Notes: generated from the letters alone by a model not told the origin. DNA of 46,945 bases from Pseudomonas sp. 10-1B (GCF_000935045.1 NZ_JYKS01000046.1:1-46945); one strand, 5' to 3'; shown: positions 25,911-33,331, numbered from the stretch's first letter. Translations and numbers: made by a program.

Positions 25911-26798
25911 ATGTCCGTTAAGCACTTTATCCAAATCACCAAACCGGGGATCATTTTCGGTAACGTGCTTTCCGTGGCAGGCGGTTTCTTCCTTGCCGCG
26001 AAGGGCCATGTGGATTTCGCCCTGTTCCTGGCGGTGGTGATCGGTACTTCGCTGGTGGTTGCGTCCGGATGCGTGTTCAACAACTGCATCGACCGTGACA
26101 TCGACCACAAGATGGAGCGCACCAAGAACCGCGTCATGGTCCAGGGCGGCATGTCGCTGCCCCTCGCGCTGATCTACGCCACCCTGCTCGGGGTGGCGGG
26201 TTTCAGCCTGCTGTATGTCCAGGCCAACCCGCTGTCGGCGTTCTGTGCGCTGATCGGCTTCATCGTCTACGTCGGTTTCTACAGCCTGTGGCTGAAGCGT
26301 AAATCGGTGCACGGCACCTTGGTCGGCAGCCTGTCTGGTGCCATGCCTCCGGTGATCGGCTACTGCGCCGTGAGCAACAGCTTCGACCTGGCCGCGGTAA
26401 CCCTGCTGGTGATGTTCAGCCTGTGGCAGATGCCGCACAGCTTTGCCATCGCCATCTTCCGCTTCAAGGATTACAGCGCTGCCAACATTCCGGTCCTGCC
26501 GGTGGCACGCGGCATCCTCGCGGCGAAGAAGCAGATCGTGCTGTACGTGCTGGCCTTCGTGCTCGCCACCTTGATGCTTACCCTCGGCGGTTACGCCGGC
26601 CTCGGCTACCTGGCCGTGGCAGCTGCCATGGGCCTGTACTGGTTGTACATGGCCTGGGGTGGCTACAAGGCCGAGGACGACAGCAAGTGGGCCCGCAAGG
26701 TGTTCGGCTTCTCTATCCTCACCGTCACTGCCCTGAGCGTGATGATGGGGGTGGATAGCCAGACCGCTGCGGACGTGCTGATGACCTACGCACGCTGA
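25911..26798 (+). CDS. cyoE: Protohaem IX farnesyltransferase (haem O synthase)
   Basis: A 295-residue UbiA-family prenyltransferase with about nine membrane helices that farnesylates haem B to make the haem O needed by CyoB. The Asp-rich site NNCIDRDIDHKMERTKNR is the prenyl-diphosphate/Mg site; YCAVSNSFD and WQMPHSFAIAIFRFKDY are further conserved blocks. GAGGTAAG lies upstream. It is the last gene of the operon, followed by a strong terminator. Confidence 0.97.
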   Translation: MSVKHFIQITKPGIIFGNVLSVAGGFFLAAKGHVDFALFLAVVIGTSLVVASGCVFNNCIDRDIDHKMERTKNRVMVQGGMSLPLALIYATLLGVAGFSLLYVQANPLSAFCALIGFIVYVGFYSLWLKRKSVHGTLVGSLSGAMPPVIGYCAVSNSFDLAAVTLLVMFSLWQMPHSFAIAIFRFKDYSAANIPVLPVARGILAAKKQIVLYVLAFVLATLMLTLGGYAGLGYLAVAAAMGLYWLYMAWGGYKAEDDSKWARKVFGFSILTVTALSVMMGVDSQTAADVLMTYAR

Positions 26799-26821
26799 AA
26801 CTGCTGCCTGTTTCACGAAAA

Positions 26822-26848
26822 CCCCGGCCACTGTGCCGGGGTTTTTTT
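26822..26848 (+). terminator. Rho-independent terminator of cyoABCDE
   Basis: 7-bp stem CCCCGGC/GCCGGGG with a 6-base loop and a run of seven T, 23 bases after the cyoE stop. Confidence 0.95.
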
Positions 26849-26859
26849 ATGGGTGTTTT

Positions 26860-26966
26860 CCTGTGCCGGCCCTTTCGCGGGCTTGCCCGCTCCCACAGGT
26901 ACGGCGCAAGCCTCAGGGCCTGTGGGTAACCCTGTGGGAGCGGGCAAGCCCGCGAAGAGGCCAGGC
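26860..26966. repeat. REP pair, family 'CGCGGGCTTGCCCGCTCCCACAGG', convergent
   Basis: CCTTTCGCGGGCTTGCCCGC at the left and GCGGGCAAGCCCGCGAAGAG at the right, after the cyo terminator. The following 26967-27134 stretch is unusually AT-rich (A-tracts near 26995-27020) and is the alaC promoter region. Confidence 0.9.
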
Positions 26967-27134
26967 CTGAAAACATAAAATCCTTATTTTCAAAAAATAC
27001 ATCTGAAAAAATCTAACAAAACAGGAGATTGTCCTTTACAAACATACTGTTTCGGCACTATCTTCTGAACCAGGCCGCCACATCGGCCAACGTCGCTCGG
27101 ACGGTTCCGGGCGCTTACGTATTCAGAGGAAGCC

Positions 27135-28343
27135 ATGGCCAACCCAGGTTCGCCGCGTCGCTTTGCGCGCATCGATCGTCTCCCCCCTTACGTCTTCAAC
27201 ATCACCGCCGAGCTCAAGATGGCTGCCCGCCGCCGTGGCGAGGACATCATCGACCTGAGCATGGGCAACCCCGATGGCGCCACCCCGCCGCACATCGTCG
27301 AGAAGCTGGTACAGGTCGCCCAGCGCGAAGATACCCACGGCTATTCCACCTCGCGCGGCATCCCGCGCCTGCGCCGGGCTATTTCCAACTGGTACAAGGA
27401 GCGCTACGAGGTCGACATCGACCCGGAAAGCGAAGCCATCGTCACCATCGGTTCGAAAGAAGGCCTGGCCCATCTGATGCTGGCCACCCTCGACCAGGGC
27501 GACACCGTGCTGGTGCCCAACCCGAGCTACCCGATCCATATCTACGGTGCGGTGATTGCCGGCGCCCAGGTGCGTTCCGTGCCGCTGGTACCGGGGGTGG
27601 ACTTCTTCAACGAACTTGAGCGGGCCATCCGCGAGTCGATCCCCAAGCCGAAGATGATGATCCTCGGCTTCCCGTCCAACCCCACCGCCCAGTGCGTGGA
27701 GTTGGACTTCTTCGAGCGCGTGGTGGCCCTGGCCAAGCAGTATGGCGTGCTGGTGGTGCATGACCTGGCCTATGCCGACATCGTCTATGACGGCTGGAAA
27801 GCCCCGTCGATCATGCAGGTACCGGGGGCCAAGGATATTGCGGTGGAGTTCTTCACCCTGTCCAAGAGCTACAACATGGCCGGCTGGCGCATCGGCTTCA
27901 TGGTCGGCAACCCCGAGTTGGTCAATGCCCTGGCGCGGATCAAGAGCTACCACGACTACGGCACCTTCACCCCGCTGCAGGTGGCCGCTATCGCCGCGCT
28001 GGAAGGTGACCAGCAGTGCGTGCGCGACATTGCCGAGCAGTACCGCCAGCGCCGCAACCTGCTGGTGAAAGGGCTGCACGAGCTGGGCTGGATGGTCGAG
28101 AACCCCAAGGCGTCGATGTACGTATGGGCGAAGATCCCGCCGGAGTATGCGCACTTGGGTTCGCTGGAGTTTTCCAAGAAGCTGCTGGCCGAGGCCAAGG
28201 TGTGCGTGTCGCCAGGGGTCGGTTTTGGTGACTATGGCGATGACCATGTGCGCTTTGCCCTGATCGAGAACCAGGACCGCATTCGTCAGGCGATTCGAGG
28301 GATTCGGCAGATGTTCCGGGCTGACGGGTTGGTCCGCAAGTAA
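27135..28343 (+). CDS. alaC: Alanine transaminase AlaC (class I/II aminotransferase)
   Basis: 402 residues, a PLP-dependent transaminase of the AlaC type that makes alanine from pyruvate and glutamate. The PLP lysine is K244 in TLSKSYNMAGWRIGF. N182 in PSNPTA, D210 in VVHDLAYAD and the family opening RIDRLPPYVFNI agree. AGAGGAAG precedes the ATG. It is a single gene. Related LL-diaminopimelate aminotransferase-like proteins share the fold, but the sequence blocks are those of AlaC. Confidence 0.92.
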   Translation: MANPGSPRRFARIDRLPPYVFNITAELKMAARRRGEDIIDLSMGNPDGATPPHIVEKLVQVAQREDTHGYSTSRGIPRLRRAISNWYKERYEVDIDPESEAIVTIGSKEGLAHLMLATLDQGDTVLVPNPSYPIHIYGAVIAGAQVRSVPLVPGVDFFNELERAIRESIPKPKMMILGFPSNPTAQCVELDFFERVVALAKQYGVLVVHDLAYADIVYDGWKAPSIMQVPGAKDIAVEFFTLSKSYNMAGWRIGFMVGNPELVNALARIKSYHDYGTFTPLQVAAIAALEGDQQCVRDIAEQYRQRRNLLVKGLHELGWMVENPKASMYVWAKIPPEYAHLGSLEFSKKLLAEAKVCVSPGVGFGDYGDDHVRFALIENQDRIRQAIRGIRQMFRADGLVRK

Positions 28344-28349
28344 GCCATT

Positions 28350-28500
28350 GGGGCCGCTTTGCGGCCCAATCGCCGCGGTTCGTCGCCACGGCAAGCCAGC
28401 TCCCACAGAGACCCCACAGGTCGTGAGAGCGGCGTCGCACCTGTGGGAGCTGGCTTGTCGTGGCGACGAACCGCGGCGATTGGGCTGCAAAGCAGCCCCA
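28350..28500. repeat. Extended REP palindrome with arms of about 55 bases
   Basis: The left arm starts GGGGCCGCTTTGCGGCCCAA and runs through CGCCGCGGTTCGTCGCCACG to CAAGCCAGCTCCCACAG. The right arm is nearly its complement and ends GCTGCAAAGCAGCCCC. This is the longest inverted repeat in the window, because the unusual inner block CGCCGCGGTTCGTCGCCACG is added to the common REP. Confidence 0.88.
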
Positions 28501-28589
28501 AAATCTTCAGCCGGGTGAGCTTTCCGCCTGCATCCCACTCTTCAGCCTGCCTATCTTCAGCACTCATTTCTCACCACAGAGACCCACCC

Positions 28590-29717
28590 ATGAGTGTCTT
28601 CACCGCCTATTTCTGCGGCACCGGCTCGCACCGCTTCGACGACGCCAACCCCAACTTCTGGAATGGCGAGCTGGTCTCGACCCTGGCCAGCAACGACCAG
28701 GGCCGCGAATTCGCCCACTGGATCGCCGTCGACGGCCCAGGTAGCGGCAACCTTCAGGATGACAACCTGTTCGTCGAACCCGGCGGCTATTTCAACTGGA
28801 CCGGCCAGTTGTTCGGCCGCGGCTGGGAAGAAAACGTCAACCATGTGCTTCAGGTAATCAAAGGCGATAGCAACTGGCAGCGCACTGAACTCAGCGAAGC
28901 AGAATACGAGCGGTTGAAAGATGCCGGGGTGCCCATTCCGGATGCCACTTCTTCAGCCTCCTGGTTCTGGCGCACCTACAACTTCGGCAAGCGCCACCCA
29001 ACCCCACAGGAACTGCAAGAGCGCGTCATCAGCATGTTTCGCAAACCGCGCCTGCCCACCCAGGTCAACCTGGTGGGCTGGAGCAGGGGAGGGATCAGTT
29101 GCCACATGCTGGCCAATGCCATGGCACAAGACCCTGTATTGCGCGGCATACCGGTGAACATCTTTGCCATCGACCCGGTACCCGGGGTTGGCAATGTGCA
29201 AGCGGAACGCGTCACGTTGGCTGGGAACGTCAAAGAGTACGTCGGTTTTTACTCGCGGGATGAGCGTTCCAAAGGTTTTGCCTGCGTGATCCCTGCAGTC
29301 GCAAGCAGTACGCGAATATGCATTTATCCGATGCCTGGCCGGCATGCCACGTTGGTAGGCAACGCATCGGCTGACGGCGCAGGCGAAGGCAAGGTGCTGG
29401 CAGAACCGGGGTTGATCGTTCGCCACTTTGCCGAAGTGTGCCTGACCCGCTGGGGTGTGCAGCTGGACAAGTGCCTGGCCTTGGCCGACAGCCAGTTGAT
29501 GAAATATCACCAGCTCATGGCGGCGGCTGACAAGCAGTACCAGGCCATGCGCAGCGAGTCCTACACCGTACTGACCGAGGGTGAAAAACACGACCGGCTG
29601 GTGCACTGTGGTGAAGCGCGTACGCACTTCAGCAAGGTGAAGGGTGATGACTACGACCCGAGCGCAGGCCTGGCCTTGCAGCGCTGGGATGCCGCCACCT
29701 ACAAGGCCATCTGCTAG
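28590..29717 (+). CDS. Alpha/beta-hydrolase-like protein with GWSRGG motif, unknown function
   Basis: 375 residues that I do not recognise as a named enzyme. Residues 158-172 (QVNLVGWSRGGISCH) form a nucleophile elbow with S165. D195 in FAIDPVPG and H252 in MPGRHATLVG are well placed for a Ser-Asp-His triad. The N terminus YFCGTGSHRFD resembles that of DUF2235/Tle1-like phospholipases, which carry a similar GxSRG elbow; homology is inference. There is no signal peptide or membrane helix. The ATG at 28590 starts the conserved-looking part; the in-frame extension upstream is REP sequence. The ribosome-binding site is weak. No type VI secretion gene adjoins it. Confidence 0.7.
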   Translation: MSVFTAYFCGTGSHRFDDANPNFWNGELVSTLASNDQGREFAHWIAVDGPGSGNLQDDNLFVEPGGYFNWTGQLFGRGWEENVNHVLQVIKGDSNWQRTELSEAEYERLKDAGVPIPDATSSASWFWRTYNFGKRHPTPQELQERVISMFRKPRLPTQVNLVGWSRGGISCHMLANAMAQDPVLRGIPVNIFAIDPVPGVGNVQAERVTLAGNVKEYVGFYSRDERSKGFACVIPAVASSTRICIYPMPGRHATLVGNASADGAGEGKVLAEPGLIVRHFAEVCLTRWGVQLDKCLALADSQLMKYHQLMAAADKQYQAMRSESYTVLTEGEKHDRLVHCGEARTHFSKVKGDDYDPSAGLALQRWDAATYKAIC

Positions 29718-29818
29718 CCGTGGCGGGCGGCCGGATCAGCGGCAGATTTATTTTGCATCGCCCCTCTATCCAGCCGCCCCTGCTTGGAATGAAAATGGCG
29801 CCGCGGGCCAGCCCCGAT

Positions 29819-29826
29819 AACAACAA
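29819..29826 (+). promoter_or_regulatory. Possible Crc/Hfq target (AACAACAA)
   Basis: A perfect AAnAAnAA catabolite-activity motif at -26 to -19 relative to the start of the following gene. Such A-rich sites near a ribosome-binding site are where Crc/Hfq blocks translation in Pseudomonas. The adjacent start has no clear Shine-Dalgarno sequence. Confidence 0.35.
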
Positions 29827-29844
29827 CCTTCCCTCCGTGCCATC

Positions 29845-30228
29845 ATGTCCGAATATAACCCTTGCCTTGACTGCGGCGCCTGCTGCGGGTACTTCCGTGT
29901 GTCCTTCTTCTGGGGCGAATGCCAGTCTGCCGGGGGCCTTGTGCCAGATGACCTGGTGGTACAGGTCAACCCCTCCCGCGTTGCCATGATCGGCACCGAT
30001 GCCAAGCCTTGTCGTTGCGTCGCCCTTGATGGCGAGATCGGTAAAGAGGTGGGTTGTACCATTTATGCCAACCGCTCAAGCACCTGCCGCGAGTTCGAGG
30101 CTTCCTGGGAGGGCGGGCTGCATAACCCCAGCTGTGACGCTGCGCGTGCGGCATATGGGTTGCCACCATTGACCCCGCCGGGGGCCAACGAGCCGCATTG
30201 GCCGGATGATGGGGCGGAGGTGGCCTGA
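29845..30228 (+). CDS. YkgJ family cysteine cluster protein, short form
   Basis: A 127-residue protein with the CxxCGxCC motif at the N terminus (PCLDCGACCGYFRVSFFW) and a second Cys set (CRCVALDG, GCTIYANRSSTCREF, NPSCDAAR). This is the short form of the zinc/iron-chelating YkgJ group, of unknown role. The family N terminus begins at this ATG, though no good ribosome-binding site precedes it. It follows the hydrolase-like gene by 127 bases and may be separate. It is the second YkgJ-type gene in the window and differs clearly from the one at 15227. Confidence 0.85.
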   Translation: MSEYNPCLDCGACCGYFRVSFFWGECQSAGGLVPDDLVVQVNPSRVAMIGTDAKPCRCVALDGEIGKEVGCTIYANRSSTCREFEASWEGGLHNPSCDAARAAYGLPPLTPPGANEPHWPDDGAEVA

Positions 30229-30250
30229 GCCATTTTCGCTAGCCAGCATT

Positions 30251-30344
30251 GGCCCTATCGCCGGCAAGCCAGCTCCCACAGGTACTGCTCAAGGCTCAGG
30301 CCCTGTGGAGACCTTGTGGGAGCTGGCTTGCCGGCGATAGGGCC
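30251..30344. repeat. REP pair, family 'GCCGGCAAGCCAGCTCCCACAGG', convergent
   Basis: GGCCCTATCGCCGGCAAGCC and its complement GGCTTGCCGGCGATAGGGCC form the outer arms, with about 45 bases between. It lies after the short YkgJ gene. Confidence 0.9.
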
Positions 30345-30407
30345 ATCAGCTGTAAGAAGATTCTGAACTTGAAACCAAATGCTTCAGGTTGCCAGGGATT
30401 GGGAATT

Positions 30408-30660
30408 ATCCTACGAGCTCAGTCGGATGCCGTCTGATAGGCAAGTAGGAACCTCAGAGATAACGTTTCAGCGTCGCCACACATGGCGATCGGGTGTGAG
30501 AAGCCCGTTGTTTGAGGAGGCTTGCCAGTTATGGCAGCCGTGCGCGTGCAGACTTCGGTCTGGCCGTGGTACCTCGGACACGGTCTTCTCACCTCGCGTA
30601 CGGCTGCCACCTTATCTGTGAGAAGGATGTGAGTGGTTGCTTCTGAAATATTTCCGAGGT
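30408..30660 (+). ncRNA. Structured 5' leader (candidate cis-regulatory RNA) of the DUF6124/DUF3077 pair
   Basis: The 250 bases before the small-gene pair are full of complementary segments. TCCTAC can pair with GTAGGA around the hairpin CAGTCGGATGCCGTCTG (30420-30436). TCGCCA-CACA-TGGCGA forms a hairpin (30474-30489). A 15-bp stem with one G-U pair joins 30532-30546 to 30595-30609 and encloses two hairpins: CAGAC-TTCG-GTCTG (30549-30562) and CCGTG...CACGG (30564-30583). CTTCTCAC at 30585-30592 can pair with either of two identical octamers GTGAGAAG, at 30496-30503 or 30618-30625. There is no T-tract terminator, so control of translation or stability is more likely than attenuation. I cannot assign it to a known RNA family. 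Confidence 0.6.
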
Positions 30661-30664
30661 GACT

Positions 30665-30886
30665 ATGAAAAAACTTGTACCTGACCCACCTGTTACCGAC
30701 CTTACCTACCAAGCCGCGAAGTCCCAGGCTACCCAGGTCATGGATACCCTCTCCAACATCATCATCCAATACCTCGACGCCGAAGCCCCGGCCTTGCGCT
30801 CCTCCCTCCTAGAAAACATGTCGATCCAGACCAACCAGTTGCAAGCCCTGCTGGCCCACATGAAAGCGCAGGAGGCCAAGGCATGA
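30665..30886 (+). CDS. DUF6124 family small protein
   Basis: 73 residues, beginning MKKLVPDPPVTDLTYQAAKS, a pattern I associate with the Pseudomonas-specific DUF6124 group. It is helical, with no signal peptide or cysteine, and of unknown function. The ATG at 30665 has GAGGTGA five bases before it; an in-frame GTG at 30659 overlaps that site. Its stop overlaps the next start as ATGA. It is the first gene after the structured leader, which probably controls both. Confidence 0.75.
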   Translation: MKKLVPDPPVTDLTYQAAKSQATQVMDTLSNIIIQYLDAEAPALRSSLLENMSIQTNQLQALLAHMKAQEAKA

Positions 30887-31134
30887 GCGACCACCTCAAA
30901 TCCCGCACCACTGCAGGCGTGGAGAAATTCCTAGAGCTGTATCGGGTAGAGCCGGGTGTGCCACTCGACCTGGCGTTCGATGAGCTGTCAATGCTGATTG
31001 GCTGCATCAAGCACCTGAACGAAGAGGCCGAGATGGAGGGCGACAAGATCGCCGGCAGCGCGGCGCGGATACTCAGTGCCATGGCCAAGGCGCTGATCAA
31101 TGATATGGAAGTGGGGTTGAATCGCGGCGCCTGA
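30883..31134 (+). CDS. DUF3077 family small protein
   Basis: 83 residues with the DUF3077 core FLELYRVEPGVPLDLAFDELSMLIGCIKHL, a helical domain common in multicopy form in Pseudomonas genomes and of unknown role. It starts within the stop of the DUF6124 gene (ATGA), so the two products are made together and may interact; that is inference. A REP pair follows. Confidence 0.82.
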   Translation: MSDHLKSRTTAGVEKFLELYRVEPGVPLDLAFDELSMLIGCIKHLNEEAEMEGDKIAGSAARILSAMAKALINDMEVGLNRGA

Positions 31135-31143
31135 GCGATTTTT

Positions 31144-31262
31144 GGGGCCGCTCTGCAGCCCATCGCCGGCAAGCCAGCTCCCACAGGTACTGCACAAGGC
31201 TCAGGTCCTGTGGGGACCTTGTGGGAGCTGGCTTGCCGGCGATGGGCTGCAAAGCAGCCCCG
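31144..31262. repeat. REP pair, family 'GCCGGCAAGCCAGCTCCCACAGG', convergent
   Basis: GGGGCCGCTCTGCAGCCCAT plus CGCCGGCAAGCCAGCTCCCA on the left, and the complement ending GGGCTGCAAAGCAGCCCC on the right, after the DUF3077 gene. Confidence 0.9.
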
Positions 31263-31327
31263 GGATGCCGGAACCTTGCGCTTGACGTTAAACTGTCATC
31301 TCCCCAGCCATGGACAGGAGATCCGGC

Positions 31328-31891
31328 GTGACCCCACCCCGCAGTTTCCCCACTGACCTCTGCCTCGACAGCCCGCGCCTGCAACTGCGCCCCATGCGCC
31401 ATGCCGATGCCGCGCAGTGGCTGGCGATCATGGCCGACCCGGAGGTCATGCGTTATTGGCACCATGCCCCCTGGCAAGACCTGGCCGAAGCCGAAAGCGC
31501 CCTGGCCGCGGACCGTGAAGCCTATGCCAATGGCGACCAGCTCAAGCTTGGCATGTACCGCCGTGACAACGGCGAGCTGATCGGCATGGTCCAGTTGTTC
31601 AACATCGACGATGTTTCCCGCCGCGGCGAAATTGGCTACTGCCTGGCCAGCGCCGTGCAGGGCAGGGGCTACATGGACGAAGCGCTGACCTGCTTCATCG
31701 ACTACCTCGCCCACACCCTGCACATGCGCCGCCTGGAAGGCGAGATCGACCCACGCAACCAAGGCTCTGCACGCACCCTTGAACGTCAGGGTTTCGTGCT
31801 GGAAGGCACCCTGCGGGCACGCTGGTGCGTGGCCGGTGAGTTGTCCGATTCCGGCATCTATGGTCTTCTGCTAGAGCCCCCGGTTGCCTAG
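31328..31891 (+). CDS. GNAT family N-acetyltransferase (RimJ/RimL-like)
   Basis: A 187-residue acetyltransferase of the RimJ/RimL/YdaF group, which transfers acetyl from acetyl-CoA to N-terminal or side-chain amines. Family marks are LDSPRLQLRPMRHADA, the acetyl-CoA-binding block EIGYCLASAVQGRGYMDEAL (Q/RxxGxG form) and the late block NQGSARTLERQGFVLEGTLR. An AGGAG seven bases before the GTG at 31328 sets the start, rather than the ATG at 31310, which lies before that site. The substrate is unknown. Confidence 0.88.
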   Translation: MTPPRSFPTDLCLDSPRLQLRPMRHADAAQWLAIMADPEVMRYWHHAPWQDLAEAESALAADREAYANGDQLKLGMYRRDNGELIGMVQLFNIDDVSRRGEIGYCLASAVQGRGYMDEALTCFIDYLAHTLHMRRLEGEIDPRNQGSARTLERQGFVLEGTLRARWCVAGELSDSGIYGLLLEPPVA

Positions 31892-31903
31892 GAAATTAAC
31901 CCC

Positions 31904-32443
31904 TTGCCCGCTTTTTACCTGAGCATCAGCCTGCTGCTGTACTTGCTCGCCCTGTTCTTCGATGGCGCGCTGATGAGCGGCGGCCACCGCATGCCGGCTC
32001 TGCAGATGCTGCTGTACGGGCCATGGGGCATGCCCTTCGGCTTGTACCAATGGTTTGCCAACCCGTTGCTGGCCCTGGCCATTCTTGCCCATCGGCGCTT
32101 TCGCCGGCTGGCATTGCTGGCCGGGTTGGCGGCGGTGTATCTGGCGGCCAGCAGCTTCGACATCACTCGGTTGCCGGACAACCAGACCTATGAATTCCAC
32201 GACCTGACCGGTTTCGGTGCCGGCTTCTATCTGTGGCTGGCGGCGATGGTGGTGTTCTGCCTGGGCCAGGCCTGGCATTGCTGGAAGGCCCGCAGCGCCG
32301 ATGACATGCCCGGTTGGAACTGGCTTGATGTGGCCTTGATTGCGGCGTTGGGCGTGGCGCTTTATGCGGCAACGCAGATGCCATCGTTGCGCTTCGAGCC
32401 GGGCAAGGTGCTGATGCCTCCGGAGCAGCCGCAGACGCTGTGA
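31904..32443 (+). CDS. Inner membrane protein of unknown function (TTG start)
   Basis: 179 residues with about four hydrophobic segments (LSISLLLYLLALFFDGAL; ANPLLALAILA and LALLAGLAAVYLAAS; GAGFYLWLAAMVVFCLG; LDVALIAALGVALYAA). The start is TTG at 31904 with AGGAA nine bases upstream. The next ATG (31973) would remove the first helix. It begins 12 bases after the GNAT stop and ends 20 bases before the LprI-type gene, so the three may be co-transcribed. I recognise no family. Confidence 0.65.
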   Translation: MPAFYLSISLLLYLLALFFDGALMSGGHRMPALQMLLYGPWGMPFGLYQWFANPLLALAILAHRRFRRLALLAGLAAVYLAASSFDITRLPDNQTYEFHDLTGFGAGFYLWLAAMVVFCLGQAWHCWKARSADDMPGWNWLDVALIAALGVALYAATQMPSLRFEPGKVLMPPEQPQTL

Positions 32444-32463
32444 TATCCACAAGGAGGATTCGC

Positions 32464-32850
32464 ATGATCAAGCAATATCTGACAGGTCTGGCACTGGCCT
32501 GCGTGCTGCCAATGGCGGTGGCGGACGACTACACATCGGCCTATGGCCAGTGCATGGACAAGGCCTCCACTACGGTGGCCATGAGCGAATGCATCAAGGC
32601 CGAGACGCAAGTGCAGGACCAGCGGTTGAACCGGGTGTACAAGCAACTGATGGGCAAGCTGGATGCGGGGCAGCAGAAGAGCCTGCGCGATGTGCAGCGC
32701 AAATGGCTGGCCTACCGCGATGGTAATTGCCAGTTCCATGTACAGGCCAGTGGCGGGACCATGGCGCAGCTGGAAGGCGGCAGCTGCCTGATGGACATGA
32801 CCCGCGATCGCGCGGCGGAGCTGGAGCGGGTGCTTAGCCCGGGGCAGTGA
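32464..32850 (+). CDS. LprI-type lysozyme inhibitor domain protein (DUF1311)
   Basis: 128 residues with a signal peptide (residues 1-20, ending AVADD). The DUF1311/LprI pattern follows: four cysteines (YGQC, SECIKAE, GNCQF, GGSC) and the helix LNRVYKQLMGKLDAGQQKSLRDVQRKWLAYRD. Members are periplasmic, and some inhibit lysozyme. AAGGAGG precedes the ATG. The preceding membrane protein gene is close enough to be in the same transcript. Confidence 0.85.
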   Translation: MIKQYLTGLALACVLPMAVADDYTSAYGQCMDKASTTVAMSECIKAETQVQDQRLNRVYKQLMGKLDAGQQKSLRDVQRKWLAYRDGNCQFHVQASGGTMAQLEGGSCLMDMTRDRAAELERVLSPGQ

Positions 32851-32860
32851 GTTGTCTGTA

Positions 32861-32894
32861 CGGGCCTCTTCGCGGGCATGCCCGCTCCCACAGG
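32861..32894. repeat. Single REP, family 'CGCGGGCATGCCCGCTCCCACAGG'
   Basis: GGCCTCTTCGCGGGCATGCC followed by CGCTCCCACAGG, directly before the 143-bp tandem array. Confidence 0.85.
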
Positions 32895-32902
32895 GGTAGT
32901 GT

Positions 32903-33331
32903 GGTGAGAGCAACTGTCTTGTATTGCCTGGACTGGCCTCATCGCCGGCAAGCCAGCTCCCACAGGGATTGCGCCAGCTTATAGATTTTGAGCAAGACAG
33001 TTGCCCCCACAGGGATTGCACAGGATTTGAGGTCGATGCGATCGAGGTGAGAGCAACTGTCTTGTATTGCCTGGACTGGCCTCATCGCCGGCAAGCCAGC
33101 TCCCACAGGGATTGCGCCAGCTTATAGATTTTGAGCAAGACAGTTGCCCCCACAGGGATTGCACAGGATTTGAAGTCGATGCGATCGAGGTGGGAGCAAC
33201 TGTCTTGTATTGCCTGGACTGGCCTCATCGCCGGCAAGCCAGCTCCCACAGGGATTGCGTCAGCTTATAGATTTTGAGCAAGACAGTTGCCCCCACAGGG
33301 ATTGCACAGGATTTGAAGTCGATGCGATCGA
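32903..33331. repeat. Three direct copies of a 143-bp REP-containing unit
   Basis: Units at 32903-33045, 33046-33188 and 33189-33331 are nearly identical. Copies differ at a few bases, for example TTGAGGTCG in the first and TTGAAGTCG in the others, and GCGCCAGC in copies 1-2 but GCGTCAGC in copy 3. Each holds GCAACTGTCTTGTATTGCC, then GGCCTCATCGCCGGCAAGCC with GCTCCCACAGG, then AGATTTTGAGCAAGACAGTTGC and CACAGGGATTGCACAGG. GCAACTGTCTTG and CAAGACAGTTGC are themselves inverted, so each unit can fold. No gene is contained. Confidence 0.95.

Noticed and set aside
32903..33331. CRISPR-like array, because of the regular repeats
   Set aside because: The full 143-base unit repeats, with no short repeat alternating with unique spacers, and no cas genes are visible.
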